64,000 nt of DNA from Actinomycetota bacterium (GCA_027729925.1 JAQCEB010000002.1:11914-75913); one strand, 5' to 3'. Shown: positions 1-9,271, counted from the stretch's first letter. A program made the numbers and translations. Notes: a model not told the origin generated them from the sequence alone.

Positions 1-2
1 GT

Positions 3-1484
3 GACTTAGTATTAGTTTACCCTGGTGTTTACAACGAAAGTGTTACTGTTACAACTGATTTTATAACTATTAGAGGTACCGATAGAAATAATGTAATTTT
101 GGATGGAGAATTCATGTTTGAAAACGGTATACAAATTTACGATACAGATGGAGTTTCAGTAGAAAATTTATCTGTAAGGAATTTTTCTTTAAATGGCGTG
201 TATTGGAATTCCTCACTGGGATTTAGAGGTTCTTATTTGACCGTATATAACAATGGGGACTATGGAGTTTATGCTTTTGACTCTACAGATGGAATATTTA
301 ATAATATTTATGCTTCTGGACATCCTGATAGTGGAATTTATATAGGACAATGTTTTCCATGTAATTCATTAATATACGACAGTGTTATTGAAGGAAATGC
401 ACTTGGATATTCAGGTACCAATGCTGGTGGTCATCTATATATTTATAATAATATTTGGTATGACAACATGTCTGGAATTGTACCTAACACCTTAGATTCT
501 GAGTTAAATCCTCCAGGACGTGAAACGACAATTATAGGTAACTTAGTTCTTGATAACAATAATTACGATGCACCAACAAATCGTTTTGGGCTAGTAGCAA
601 AAGGAAATGGAATTGTTGTACCCGGTCGAGTCGGTGATATTATTCAAAAAAATCTAGTAATTAATCATGACAAATACGGAATTGTTGCTAGTCCAATGCT
701 AGATGCAAACCTTTACTTTTCACAAAACGTCAAAATTATCGACAACGTTGTTCTTGATTCAGGATATACTGATCTCGCTTTAGCAGGACCTTGGGGTCCA
801 GGTAATTGTTTCGAAAACAATGTTTATCAAACTTCAACTCCTCCACTTTTGGAACAACTACATAACTGCAGTGGAATAGATTCAAACTTTATTTTATCTC
901 GATTTCCACTACAAGGTGATTCATCTGGATTGATGCTTTTGGCTGGTTTTTTTGCCGATGCTCAAAATCAAGAAGTTGATAAAAATAGATACAAAGAATA
1001 CCCATGGCCGTCAGAACAAATAAATATGAGCTTCGAAAATATTTCAGAACCATCGCCAGCTATAGATATATTTTACATACCTGATTTGGAAAATATTGAT
1101 GTACCTTATCACTTATTAAAAAATAATACTTTAGAAGAAAATTTTGGATCAAAAAAGGAGATAATTATGAGTGGAGTTCCAATTTCAAGTCCAAGTATTT
1201 GGCAATTGTTGTTTCAATTGTATGGATACTTAATGCCATTCGTGCTTTATGCAGCATGGACAGCATTAGCTTTAAGTGATTTGAATTCAAAAGAAATGAG
1301 TAACTCAAAAAAATATATTTGGCTTGGAATTGTTTTTCTTGTGCCATTTTTTGGAGTACTAGCCTATCATTTAATAGGTCCAAGCTCTGTTACAAAATCA
1401 ATGAAAATAGCTGCTATAGGCGGAGGACTGATAAGCTATATTTTAATTTTGATTTTAACAGCTGTAATTAGTGGGCTGGTTTAA
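3..1484 (+). CDS. Right-handed beta-helix membrane protein with C-terminal PLDc_N-like segment (5' partial)
   Basis: The reading frame is open from base 3, so the true start lies outside the window. An ATG at base 99 is internal: the upstream residues (VYPGVYNES, then an ITIRGTD rung) already belong to the fold. The first ~290 visible residues are short, Asn/Gly-rich rungs typical of parallel beta-helix (pectate-lyase/NosD-like) domains, which bind or cleave polysaccharide or act as surface scaffolds. No catalytic site can be assigned. After a linker come about three hydrophobic segments. The middle part (W-T-A-L-A-L-S-D-L ... WLGIVFLVPFFGVLAY) resembles the PLDc_N membrane domain often found before phospholipase D domains, but no HKD motif follows. 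The beta-helix is therefore probably extracytoplasmic and anchored by its C-terminus. Function unknown. Confidence 0.75.
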   Translation, partial: DLVLVYPGVYNESVTVTTDFITIRGTDRNNVILDGEFMFENGIQIYDTDGVSVENLSVRNFSLNGVYWNSSLGFRGSYLTVYNNGDYGVYAFDSTDGIFNNIYASGHPDSGIYIGQCFPCNSLIYDSVIEGNALGYSGTNAGGHLYIYNNIWYDNMSGIVPNTLDSELNPPGRETTIIGNLVLDNNNYDAPTNRFGLVAKGNGIVVPGRVGDIIQKNLVINHDKYGIVASPMLDANLYFSQNVKIIDNVVLDSGYTDLALAGPWGPGNCFENNVYQTSTPPLLEQLHNCSGIDSNFILSRFPLQGDSSGLMLLAGFFADAQNQEVDKNRYKEYPWPSEQINMSFENISEPSPAIDIFYIPDLENIDVPYHLLKNNTLEENFGSKKEIIMSGVPISSPSIWQLLFQLYGYLMPFVLYAAWTALALSDLNSKEMSNSKKYIWLGIVFLVPFFGVLAYHLIGPSSVTKSMKIAAIGGGLISYILILILTAVISGLV

Positions 1485-1489
1485 TGAAA

Positions 1490-2053
1490 TTATCTATGTT
1501 CTTTAAATTCATGAAACAACCATGGAATCATTAAAAGAGCAGAAATTGGATCAAAATACCAAACATTGAATAAATAATTTAGTCCAATACCTAAAATAAC
1601 CAAAATTGATAAATTGAGACAAAATAATGTTTCTTTTGCTTCCGCTATTAAAACTTGGTTATTAAGTTTTTTTCCAAGCTGTAATTTTTTATAAGATAAA
1701 GGACCTTCTACCAAAATTGATATTGCTGCAAGTAATACTCCAAATAAAGTGGCTTCTGGTTTAATAGTATTTAATAAATCGTATGAAGATTTAATTAAAA
1801 TAAAAAATGCTAAAGCCAAGAATGAATAAGAAATAATTTTTTCAGCTTTTCTACCTACATTCTCATTTGATGATGTTACTCCCCAAATTGCGACCATAGA
1901 AGCTGTAATTTCAATTACGCTATCTAATCCAAAGCCTAGAAGAGAAGTGCTATTGTTTTTAATTCCAAGGTATAACGCAACAATTCCCTCGCCAATATTA
2001 TAAATAATTGTTAACACAATTAAGTTTTTCGATTGGTTTAATGCATCATTCAC
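1490..2053 (-). CDS. CDF-like cation efflux transmembrane protein
   Basis: This 187-residue protein has about five to six hydrophobic helices and resembles the membrane half of cation diffusion facilitators. The segment GFGLDSVIE corresponds to the metal-site helix of that family, which exchanges Zn/Co/Cd/Fe ions for protons. The cytoplasmic C-terminal domain of full-length CDF proteins (usually ~300 residues) is missing. Such short versions occur in actinobacteria, so this need not be damage. It converges with the beta-helix gene (5 bp apart) and is divergent from the PfkB kinase, with 19 bp between the two starts. The substrate metal cannot be read from the sequence. Confidence 0.7.
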   Translation of the reverse strand: MNDALNQSKNLIVLTIIYNIGEGIVALYLGIKNNSTSLLGFGLDSVIEITASMVAIWGVTSSNENVGRKAEKIISYSFLALAFFILIKSSYDLLNTIKPEATLFGVLLAAISILVEGPLSYKKLQLGKKLNNQVLIAEAKETLFCLNLSILVILGIGLNYLFNVWYFDPISALLMIPWLFHEFKEHR

Positions 2054-2072
2054 AGATACTATTATAAGAACT

Positions 2073-2924
2073 ATGCCTTTTAAACATGTACTTTGTTATG
2101 GTACTTTAAATCCTGATCTAATTTATTATGTTGATTCACTCCCAACTTCTGGTGGTGATATAAGAAGCACAAAATACAAAATTAGACCCGGGGGGACAGC
2201 TATAAATTGTGCAGAAAATATAAATAATTGGTCTCTAATGGTTTCAGTTGGAGGTAATAGCTTAGCTAATGATGCGTTAGGCAATTATCTATTAAATTAC
2301 CTCGATAATTTAAGTATTAATCATGATTTAATTAATACAAATTCAAAAAACACACCTACTTGTTCAATATTTGTCGAAGATAATGGAGAAAGAACAATTG
2401 TCTCTTCTGGTTATAAAGATTCCATATGGAGTAATTTGAATAGCTTAAATCGTTTTGATTCACTTCTAATAGATAGGTACTCAATAAGTTATATTCGAGA
2501 AAACTTAAAAGATATAAAAAGAAATAATAATATTTTTTTAGTTCAAGCTGGATACGAGGAAGAGATTGATTACGAAATAGATTTTCTTGTTGTGAGCAAA
2601 AATGAAATTGAAGTTTATGAAGCAAACAAAATATTAGAAAATAATTTGGCGAAATATATTCTCTTAACCTCGTCTAATTTACCCGCAAGATTACTAGGAA
2701 AGGAAGGAGCAATTGAAATAGTACCACCTGACTTTAATTCCATAGACTCAACAGGAGCTGGAGATTGCACTGCTGCATATATCGCAGCATTTGGAAATGA
2801 GGAAATAATAGATGTTGTTAAAAAAGCTTGTGCTGCAGGCGCAATTCTAGCAGGAACTAATGAACTTCCATCAATTTCAAAAATTCAAGAAATTTCTAAA
2901 CTAGTCGAAGTTAATCCACGTTAG
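2073..2924 (+). CDS. PfkB-family carbohydrate/nucleoside kinase
   Basis: At 283 residues this has the size and motifs of a ribokinase/PfkB-type sugar kinase. An N-terminal glycine motif (RPGGTAINCAEN, about residue 44) lies in the substrate region. The C-terminal signature DSTGAGDCTAAY, about residue 228, contains the anion-hole GAGD with the catalytic Asp. These enzymes phosphorylate a sugar or nucleoside hydroxyl with ATP in the cytoplasm. The specificity (fructose 1-phosphate, ribose, adenosine or other) cannot be decided here. The N-terminus around MPFKHVLCYGTLNPDLIYYV agrees with the usual first beta strand and D-x-I/Y substrate-binding motif, supporting this start. Confidence 0.82.
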   Translation: MPFKHVLCYGTLNPDLIYYVDSLPTSGGDIRSTKYKIRPGGTAINCAENINNWSLMVSVGGNSLANDALGNYLLNYLDNLSINHDLINTNSKNTPTCSIFVEDNGERTIVSSGYKDSIWSNLNSLNRFDSLLIDRYSISYIRENLKDIKRNNNIFLVQAGYEEEIDYEIDFLVVSKNEIEVYEANKILENNLAKYILLTSSNLPARLLGKEGAIEIVPPDFNSIDSTGAGDCTAAYIAAFGNEEIIDVVKKACAAGAILAGTNELPSISKIQEISKLVEVNPR

Positions 2925-2963
2925 AAATTTACAATATACTTAAAGTAGGACTAAAGTTATACC

Positions 2964-4742
2964 ATGGCTGTTGATTATAAAGCACCTATCAAAGATATTG
3001 TTTTCGGTTATGAGGTTATAGATTCTTATAATATTTTAAATAAAATTTCTTTGTTCAAAGATTTTTCAGAAAATATTGTTATTACCACTATGGAAGAGTG
3101 TGCAAAGTTTGCAGAGGGAGTTCTAGCTCCTATTAATAGTATAGGTGATCAGATTGGTGCTGTAATAAATGATGGTGTAGTCACTATGCCTGCAGGTTAC
3201 AAAGAAGCTTATAATAAATTTAAAGAAGCTGGCTGGGCTTCTATATCTTTACCTCAAGAAATTGGTGGTGGTGGAATGCCAATAGCTTTGTCTGGAGGAA
3301 CATTAGAAATTTTAAGCTCTGCTAATTTAGCTTTCGGGCTTAGCGCCGGTGCTATTTCAGCAATTAATTTTCATGGAAGTGATGAACAAAAATCAAAGTT
3401 CTTACCAAAACTTGTATCAGGTGAATGGACCGGCACAATGAATTTGAGTGAACCTCAAGCTGGTTCTGATTTAGGAACTATAAAAACAAAAGCTGAACTT
3501 GCAGAAAATGGTAGTTATAAAATTACAGGAACAAAAGTTTGGATTACATTCGGTGATCACGATATGACTGAAAATATTATTCATCTTGTTTTAGCAAAAT
3601 TACCAGGTTCTCCTGAAGGTACAAAAGGTATTTCAATGTTTATTGTTCCAAAAATTCTTATTAATGATGATGGTACTTTAGGTGACAAAAATAATGTTCA
3701 ATGCTTGTCCATTGAGGAAAAGCTAGGTATTCATGCCAGTCCAACCTGTGTAATGGAATACGATGGTGCTATAGGTTATCTGGTAGGTGAAGAAAATAGG
3801 GGTCTGCACTATATGTTTACCATGATGAATGAAGCCAGAATTTGGGTAGGCGGTCAAGGTTTAGCAAGTGCTTCTGCTGCTGTACAAGGAGCAGCTCAAT
3901 ATGCTCGTGACAGAGTTCAAGGTAGACCAGTTGGTATGAGTAAGGAAGACGCAAAAAATGCATCAATAATTGAACATGCTGATGTTAGAAGAATGTTGCT
4001 TACTATAAAATCTTACGTTGATGCTATGAGATATTTAATGTTTGATAACCAATTAATGCTAGATTTAGAATATTTTGGTGAAGATGAAGTTACTAAATCT
4101 TTAGGTGAAGAGAGATGCGCAATATTAACTCCTATAACAAAAGCTTGGTTGTCAGACCTGGGTGTTGAACTTTCCTCACTTGCCATACAAGTATATGGTG
4201 GTATGGGTTATGTTGAAGAAACTGGTATTGCTCAATACTTGAGAGATGCAAGAATTGCTCCTATTTATGAAGGAACAAATGGTATTCAAGCATTAGATTT
4301 GATGTTTAGAAAACTTCCATTAGACAATGGTCAGGCTATGCAAAGATTGCTTGGCGAAGTAACAAATCAAATAGAACTAATGAAAAATGGATCTGATTTA
4401 ATGGTTTCACTTGCTAAAGAACTTGAAATTCATGTAAGTAAACTTTCTGAAGTAACTATGTGGTTAGCAACTAAAATGCTTGATGGTCAGCTAGTTGATG
4501 CAAGCGCAGCAGCAACTCCTTATTTAAAGATGTTTGGCCAGGTACTTGGTGGATACTATATGGGTAAAGCTGCAGTCTTAGCTGAAAAAAAATTAAAAGA
4601 CGGTGATAATGAATTTTACTCAGATAAATTGACCATATGTAAGTTTTACATACAACAACTTCTTCCAATTGCATCTGGTTACGCTTCTGCAATTACTGCA
4701 GGAAAAGAAGATCTTTTTAATATCAAAGCCGAAAATTTTTAG
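2964..4742 (+). CDS. Acyl-CoA dehydrogenase, DmdC/FadE5-like long form
   Basis: A 592-residue FAD-dependent acyl-CoA dehydrogenase that introduces an alpha-beta double bond into an acyl-CoA thioester and passes electrons to ETF. Family motifs include MNLSEPQAGSDLG (FAD/substrate loop), KVWITFGDHD, QVYGGMGYVEE and IYEGTNGIQALDL with the likely catalytic Glu near residue 436. The length and C-terminal extension match the ~600-residue class that includes 3-methylmercaptopropionyl-CoA dehydrogenase (DmdC) and mycobacterial FadE5, rather than the ~380-residue short class. DmdC acts in DMSP breakdown, relevant to marine bacteria, but the substrate cannot be read from sequence. Its stop codon overlaps the start of the CoA-binding gene by one base, so the two are probably co-transcribed. 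Confidence 0.88.
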   Translation: MAVDYKAPIKDIVFGYEVIDSYNILNKISLFKDFSENIVITTMEECAKFAEGVLAPINSIGDQIGAVINDGVVTMPAGYKEAYNKFKEAGWASISLPQEIGGGGMPIALSGGTLEILSSANLAFGLSAGAISAINFHGSDEQKSKFLPKLVSGEWTGTMNLSEPQAGSDLGTIKTKAELAENGSYKITGTKVWITFGDHDMTENIIHLVLAKLPGSPEGTKGISMFIVPKILINDDGTLGDKNNVQCLSIEEKLGIHASPTCVMEYDGAIGYLVGEENRGLHYMFTMMNEARIWVGGQGLASASAAVQGAAQYARDRVQGRPVGMSKEDAKNASIIEHADVRRMLLTIKSYVDAMRYLMFDNQLMLDLEYFGEDEVTKSLGEERCAILTPITKAWLSDLGVELSSLAIQVYGGMGYVEETGIAQYLRDARIAPIYEGTNGIQALDLMFRKLPLDNGQAMQRLLGEVTNQIELMKNGSDLMVSLAKELEIHVSKLSEVTMWLATKMLDGQLVDASAAATPYLKMFGQVLGGYYMGKAAVLAEKKLKDGDNEFYSDKLTICKFYIQQLLPIASGYASAITAGKEDLFNIKAENF

Positions 4743-5131
4743 TGCTAGAAAATCTAAATTTAAAAAATACAAAAATTGCACTTATAGGCTCAAGCAATAA
4801 TCCTGAAAAATATGGAAATAAAATTTTATTAAACTTATTGTCAAAAGGTCATCAAGTATTCCCAATAAGCAAAAAGGAAGAATACATAGCTAACCAAAAA
4901 TGTTTTTCAGAGATTAAAAATTTAAACTTTATTCCAGACATTATTAATTTTGTGATTCCACCAAGCATAGGTTTTGAATTAACAATAGATCTTGTAAATC
5001 AAGGATATGATAATTTTTGGTATCAACCAGGTGCGGAAAGCAAAGAGATCTCTGATTTTTTAAGATTAAACAACAAAAATTATATCGACGACAAATGCAT
5101 TATGGTAGAGTCTAAAAATTTAAATAATTAA
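4742..5131 (+). CDS. CoA-binding domain protein (YccU-like)
   Basis: A 129-residue single-domain protein starting at GTG, which shares its first G with the TAG stop of the preceding acyl-CoA dehydrogenase. The N-terminal TKIALIGSSNNPEKYGNKI is the Rossmann glycine-rich segment of the small CoA-binding family (CoA_binding_2), followed by VFPISKKEE and IINFVIPPS, typical of the second half of the fold. The protein probably binds CoA or a nucleotide in the cytoplasm. Its biochemical role is not established for the family. Coupling to an acyl-CoA dehydrogenase supports an acyl-CoA related role, which is inference. Confidence 0.72.
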   Translation: MLENLNLKNTKIALIGSSNNPEKYGNKILLNLLSKGHQVFPISKKEEYIANQKCFSEIKNLNFIPDIINFVIPPSIGFELTIDLVNQGYDNFWYQPGAESKEISDFLRLNNKNYIDDKCIMVESKNLNN

Positions 5132-6180
5132 CTTTCACTATTTTTGTTAACTTCGTTTAATTCGTTAAAAGATTTTTCTAATTTGTTTACTCTAGTCGTT
5201 TTTAAAGATTCAAAAGACTGAACTGTTTGGTCTAATTTTTTAGTAACATCATCAAAAGATTCTAAGAATTTATGTATTTCATTTTTAACTTTTTCGTGTG
5301 CAATTAATATATTTTTTGTGTCATTTTGAAGATTAAAAAGTTTCATAGATTGTCTAATAGTTTCTAAATACGCCATCAAAGTTTGCGGACTTACTAATAT
5401 AACTTTTTTTGAAAATGCATATTGTATAACAGGTATTTTTTGAGCCCCAATTTCTGCAGTTAGTAAGTACTGATAAAGGTTCTCAAGGGGTATATACATT
5501 AATACAAAGTCGACTGTACCTTCTTCTTGAGAAATATATCCTTCCCGCGAAGAAGTTTCATCAATTTTTAACTTAATTGACTTATCAATAAATTCTTTAT
5601 TTTTCACTTTTATAGACTCAGTTAATTGTTTTCTTTTAATCTCATCAATAGTGGGGTCTTCCAGTTCTGTTCCTATTTGTGAAATTTCTAAATAATTATT
5701 TAAGGGAAACTTAGAATCCATATTTATTGTTTTATTATCTGGCAAGAAAAAAGTAAAGTCAGGTTTGGTTCCACTTTTCATTTGTTTTTGAGTAACATAA
5801 TGAATCCCAGATTTGTAATCCATAATTCCCAAAAGGTCTTCTACTTGAAACTCAGCCCATTGTCCTCGGCTTTGGTTGTTATTTAGTACAGATATTAAAT
5901 TCTTAGTTTGTTGGTCAACTCCTGATAATGAAGATTTAATCTCACCTGTTTTTTCAATGAAATCTTTAACAGTCTGATCAGATTTGCTGAGTAATTTATA
6001 TATCTGAGACTCTTCATTTTCAATTAGCTCGCTAACAATTCCTTTAATTAGATACTCGTCTTCACTTTTATCTTTAGGTTTTGATTTTTTTAATGAAATA
6101 TATAAATTAATTATTAATAAAAAGAGAATAAGAATACTTAGGATTTCCATAAAACTAATTGTAATACCTTGGAAGGACAA
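5128..6180 (-). CDS. rmuC: DNA recombination protein RmuC
   Basis: The 350-residue product has one N-terminal membrane helix (ITISFMEILSILILFLLII), a charged coiled-coil region, and then the RmuC nuclease-like core. Visible core motifs are RGQWAEFQVEDLLG, GTKPDFTFFLPDNKTINMDSKFP and VSPQTLMAYLETIRQ. RmuC proteins limit rearrangement at inverted repeats. The core resembles PD-(D/E)xK nucleases, here with D in KPDF and D-x-K in MDSKFP. A second coiled coil ends the protein. It converges with the CoA-binding gene with a 4 bp overlap and lies 15 bp downstream of the glycosyltransferase stop. Confidence 0.88.
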   Translation of the reverse strand: MSFQGITISFMEILSILILFLLIINLYISLKKSKPKDKSEDEYLIKGIVSELIENEESQIYKLLSKSDQTVKDFIEKTGEIKSSLSGVDQQTKNLISVLNNNQSRGQWAEFQVEDLLGIMDYKSGIHYVTQKQMKSGTKPDFTFFLPDNKTINMDSKFPLNNYLEISQIGTELEDPTIDEIKRKQLTESIKVKNKEFIDKSIKLKIDETSSREGYISQEEGTVDFVLMYIPLENLYQYLLTAEIGAQKIPVIQYAFSKKVILVSPQTLMAYLETIRQSMKLFNLQNDTKNILIAHEKVKNEIHKFLESFDDVTKKLDQTVQSFESLKTTRVNKLEKSFNELNEVNKNSES

Positions 6181-6195
6181 AAAAATTTGTAAAAT

Positions 6196-7326
6196 TTAAA
6201 CTAAATCAATTAACTTTTTAAAACTGAATTTAAAATTATCTGAAGAGTAATTATTTAATATAAAGTTTTTTGCATTAATTCCTATCTGGCTCGCATGATC
6301 ATAGTTTTGATAAATGTTATTAATTTTGTTTGCCAAGTCTTTAACATTGTTACTTTCAAAAATAAAACCTGTTTGTTCGTCAATAACAATATCCTGCATG
6401 CCAGGAGCGTCAGTTACTAGTACCGGACAAGCTGTAACTTGGGATTCAAATATAACTCTTGCTAAACCTTCTGAGACTGAGGGTAATATCATTAAATTAC
6501 TTTCCATATAATGCTCTAAAACCTGTTCTCTACTTCGATTTCCAAATATTTTGACTTTGTTTTCAAAGTTTAAATTTATAATTTGCTCTCTTAATTGTCT
6601 TAAATATTTAGAGTTTGGAGTAGGACCAACTATGTTAAGCTCACAATCTACATCTTGTAAATAAGATATTGCTTCTATGATATGGTGTGGTTTTTTCCTA
6701 TCCGTGACGCTACCAATAAAAAGTATCCGAAATTTTTCTTTAATTTCTCTTTTTTTTGCAATGGACTCAAATATTTCAAAATCAACCCACGCAGGGAATC
6801 TAACTACTAACTTTTTGCTATTGAATGAGAGTGCTTGTTCTTCAGTTGAAGACGAAACTGCTCTAATTAGATCAGCATTATCAATTGTATATTTTGCAAT
6901 TTTCTTAAATAATAATTTGTAGATTTTTGGAAATAATAATTTTTTTTCTAGTTCTAAGGTGTTAATGAAATCACCGTGAGATTCTAAAACTATTTTTACG
7001 TTTTTATTTTTATTTTTTAATCTACGAATTCCAAAAAAGCTTGTGATCGGATCTTGGAACGAAACAACATCAATGTTGTGCAGTTCAACTAATTTAGGTA
7101 GTTGGAAATAAGAAATTAAATAAATTTTAAAATAGTTAATTAACCTAAATTTATTTTTTTTATATAAAAAGAAATTAGATCCATCAATTTCACCTTCAAA
7201 TTCTGATTCACTAAATGCGACAACATAAATTTTTGCTATTTCACTTAAATATTTAAACTTTTTCCTTAGATTGTCATTCAATGGTTGAGGATAATTTGTT
7301 GGTCCAAAAAAAAGTAATTTTTTCAT
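6196..7326 (-). CDS. Glycosyltransferase family 4
   Basis: A 376-residue GT-B fold glycosyltransferase. The C-terminal half carries the hallmarks of group 1/GT4 enzymes: FRILFIGSVTDRKKPHHII opens the donor-binding domain, and SVSEGLARVIFESQ contains the E-x7-E type donor motif, followed by PVLVTDAPGMQDIV. Such enzymes transfer a sugar from a nucleotide- or lipid-linked donor to cell-surface polysaccharide, lipid or small metabolites; donor and acceptor are not identifiable. There is no signal peptide. The start ATG at 7326 overlaps the stop of the upstream alpha/beta hydrolase by 4 bp, so the two are translationally coupled. Confidence 0.83.
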   Translation of the reverse strand: MKKLLFFGPTNYPQPLNDNLRKKFKYLSEIAKIYVVAFSESEFEGEIDGSNFFLYKKNKFRLINYFKIYLISYFQLPKLVELHNIDVVSFQDPITSFFGIRRLKNKNKNVKIVLESHGDFINTLELEKKLLFPKIYKLLFKKIAKYTIDNADLIRAVSSSTEEQALSFNSKKLVVRFPAWVDFEIFESIAKKREIKEKFRILFIGSVTDRKKPHHIIEAISYLQDVDCELNIVGPTPNSKYLRQLREQIINLNFENKVKIFGNRSREQVLEHYMESNLMILPSVSEGLARVIFESQVTACPVLVTDAPGMQDIVIDEQTGFIFESNNVKDLANKINNIYQNYDHASQIGINAKNFILNNYSSDNFKFSFKKLIDLV

Positions 7327-8243
7327 AATTCAAGAAAATTACTTAACTCATCCAAAAGTTCTTTATCATGTGTCCATGGTATTGAGTGTCCAGCATCACT
7401 AAAATTTTTAGTTATAACATTTTTGAGTCTTGTAACTACTTCATTAGAAGTTTCTTCTGGTACTAATCTATCTTTTCCTCCAGTTATTACTAAGCATTTA
7501 TTTTCTATCTGATTAATCCATTCTCTTGCATCATATGGAACAACAAATCTGCCACCATCAGCATAAATAAAATCATCTTTGGATTTATGTAAATTATTCC
7601 AAGCCCACTCTGAATACTCGTCGTTAATGGAACTAGATTTCATTAAATATGAAAATTTAGATTGAGGATTTAAATTTGGAAAAAGTCTTTCCCTTATTCT
7701 TATAAAGCTTATAAACAGTTTAAAGGGTGTTTTATCTTTATATACTGCACCACCTAGCCAACTAAAAGGTGTAATGAGCACAAGCTTATCAACAAGAGTT
7801 TTTTCTTTTTTTGCAACTGCCAAAGCTACAGCACTACCCATTGACCACCCTACTAAGTGGCATTTATTAATATTTAGAGTTTTCAGAATGCTGATTACAA
7901 TATCAGCATTTTCTTCAACATTCCAACGTTTCCAACTTGAATCTGACTTGCCATGATTTCTTAAATCTATTGCAATAAAGGAGCTTTTTTTCTTTATTGC
8001 GGGTAAGATTTTAAACCAACTACCTAATGAATCAGAACCCCAGCTATGTAAGAAAATTATAGGTGTTTTTTCTTCAATATAATTTTCTCTTATTAAATAC
8101 TCTTTTTCCCTAATAAAAACAGTTCTTCCTGGAATTTTTACAGGATGAAGTTGTGTAACACCTTCAGACTTACTCACTTTTGTTTCAATTAATTTTTTTA
8201 TTAGTGCTGTGATAGCAAATAACTTAGTTAAATTTTTTATCAT
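7323..8243 (-). CDS. Alpha/beta hydrolase
   Basis: A 306-residue alpha/beta-hydrolase-fold protein. An oxyanion-type IIFLHSWGSDS segment is followed by the nucleophile elbow GWSMGSA (Ser), then VITGGKDRLVPE with the acid Asp and DAGHSIPW with the catalytic His. All three triad residues are therefore present. The N-terminus has one hydrophobic stretch (LTKLFAITALI) that may associate with the membrane. The substrate is unknown; esterase, lipase or haloperoxidase-like roles are all possible. It overlaps the stop of selD by one base and the glycosyltransferase start by four, forming a tight minus-strand run selD - hydrolase - glycosyltransferase. Confidence 0.82.
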   Translation of the reverse strand: MIKNLTKLFAITALIKKLIETKVSKSEGVTQLHPVKIPGRTVFIREKEYLIRENYIEEKTPIIFLHSWGSDSLGSWFKILPAIKKKSSFIAIDLRNHGKSDSSWKRWNVEENADIVISILKTLNINKCHLVGWSMGSAVALAVAKKEKTLVDKLVLITPFSWLGGAVYKDKTPFKLFISFIRIRERLFPNLNPQSKFSYLMKSSSINDEYSEWAWNNLHKSKDDFIYADGGRFVVPYDAREWINQIENKCLVITGGKDRLVPEETSNEVVTRLKNVITKNFSDAGHSIPWTHDKELLDELSNFLEL

Positions 8244-9271
8244 TAAATATTTATAATATTGATTTTATGGTTATATCTTTTAGTAATCTTTCCTATTTTC
8301 CATACTTTTATTCCATATTTATCTAAAACAAACTTTGAATCTACTATTACATTATCAGGTATAGATATGAGCAAGCCGCCACTAGTTTGGGCATCAGCAA
8401 AAATTTTTACTTTATCCTCAAATTCTTTTTCATATCCTATATCATCTTTAATAGCTTCCAAATTTCTTTTACTGCCTGAAGAAAATATTCCACTAGCTAA
8501 AAAATCTTCTGCATCTCCAACTACTGGTACATTATTTGCGTAAATTTCTGCTGCTAAGTTTTCATTTATTAACATCTCACTTAAGTGACCAAGTAAACCG
8601 AAACCAGTAATGTCTGTAACTCCATTTGCATTATAAAAATCTGCTACTTTTAGTCCGTTCACGTTTAATGTAGTCATTACTTTAGTTATATTTTGAATTT
8701 GATCTTGAGTTGCTAAACCTTTTTTGATTGCTGTTGCAATAATTCCAGATCCAAGAGGCTTAGTTAAATATAAGCTATCATTTTCCTGAATATCAGATTT
8801 TTTGTAAATTCTTTTACCAACTAAACCAGTTACAGCAAAACCATATTTTGGTTCTTTATCATCAATACTATGACCGCCAATAATGGTGCACCCGGCCTCT
8901 TCCATTATTGATGAACCACCTTTTATAACCTCTGATAAAATTTCAAAACTAAGTTCTTCTCTTGGCCAACTAACCATTTGCAAAGCAGTTAAAGGTTTTC
9001 CTCCCATTGCATAAATATCAGATAATGCGTTAGCTGCCGCTATTCTTCCCCAATCAAAAGGGTTATCTACAATCGGTGTAAAGTAATCAATTGTTTGAAT
9101 TAGTTGCTGTCCATTTTCTAGTTGTACGATACCCCCATCGTCTGGAGTATCAAGTCCAACTAGAATATTGGGATTATTTTGATGTGCTATATGCTTCAGA
9201 ACCTGAGCAAGCTCTCTTTGTGAGAGTTTACAAGCTCAACCAGACCCATGAGAGTATTCTGTTAACCTCAC
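8243..9271 (-). CDS. selD: Selenide, water dikinase SelD, selenocysteine-containing (in-frame TGA at 9236-9238)
   Basis: SelD makes selenophosphate from selenide and ATP, the Se donor for tRNA-Sec charging. A conventional caller begins at the internal ATG 9007 and loses ~77 residues. Reading upstream in the same frame gives continuous SelD sequence (DPFDWG-like DNPFDWGRIAAANALSD; LDTPDDGG) back to S-G-U-A-C-K, where U is a TGA codon. Sec12 and Lys15 have the same spacing as Cys17 and Lys20 of E. coli SelD. Further upstream is a GTG at 9271 (or TTG at 9274) with GGAGG four bases before the GTG. The resulting 342 residues equal the normal family length. The gene lies 13 bp after the aminotransferase stop and overlaps the hydrolase by one base. 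The read-through and family identity are strong; the exact start is less certain. Confidence 0.93.
9193..9238 (-). promoter_or_regulatory. Candidate bacterial SECIS hairpin downstream of the selD TGA
   Basis: On the coding strand the TGA opens a foldable segment. TGAGC (9238-9234) can pair with GCTCA (9208-9204), enclosing CTCTC/GAGAG with loop ACAAA. Alternatively GCT-CAG / CTG-A-AGC (9208-9193) forms a six-pair stem with one bulged A and a GTT loop, about 34 bases after the TGA. That second form resembles the bulged, G-first apical loop of E. coli fdhF SECIS. Bacterial SECIS elements sit in the coding region right after the Sec codon and bind SelB. Which fold is used is not determinable by eye. 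Confidence 0.55.
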
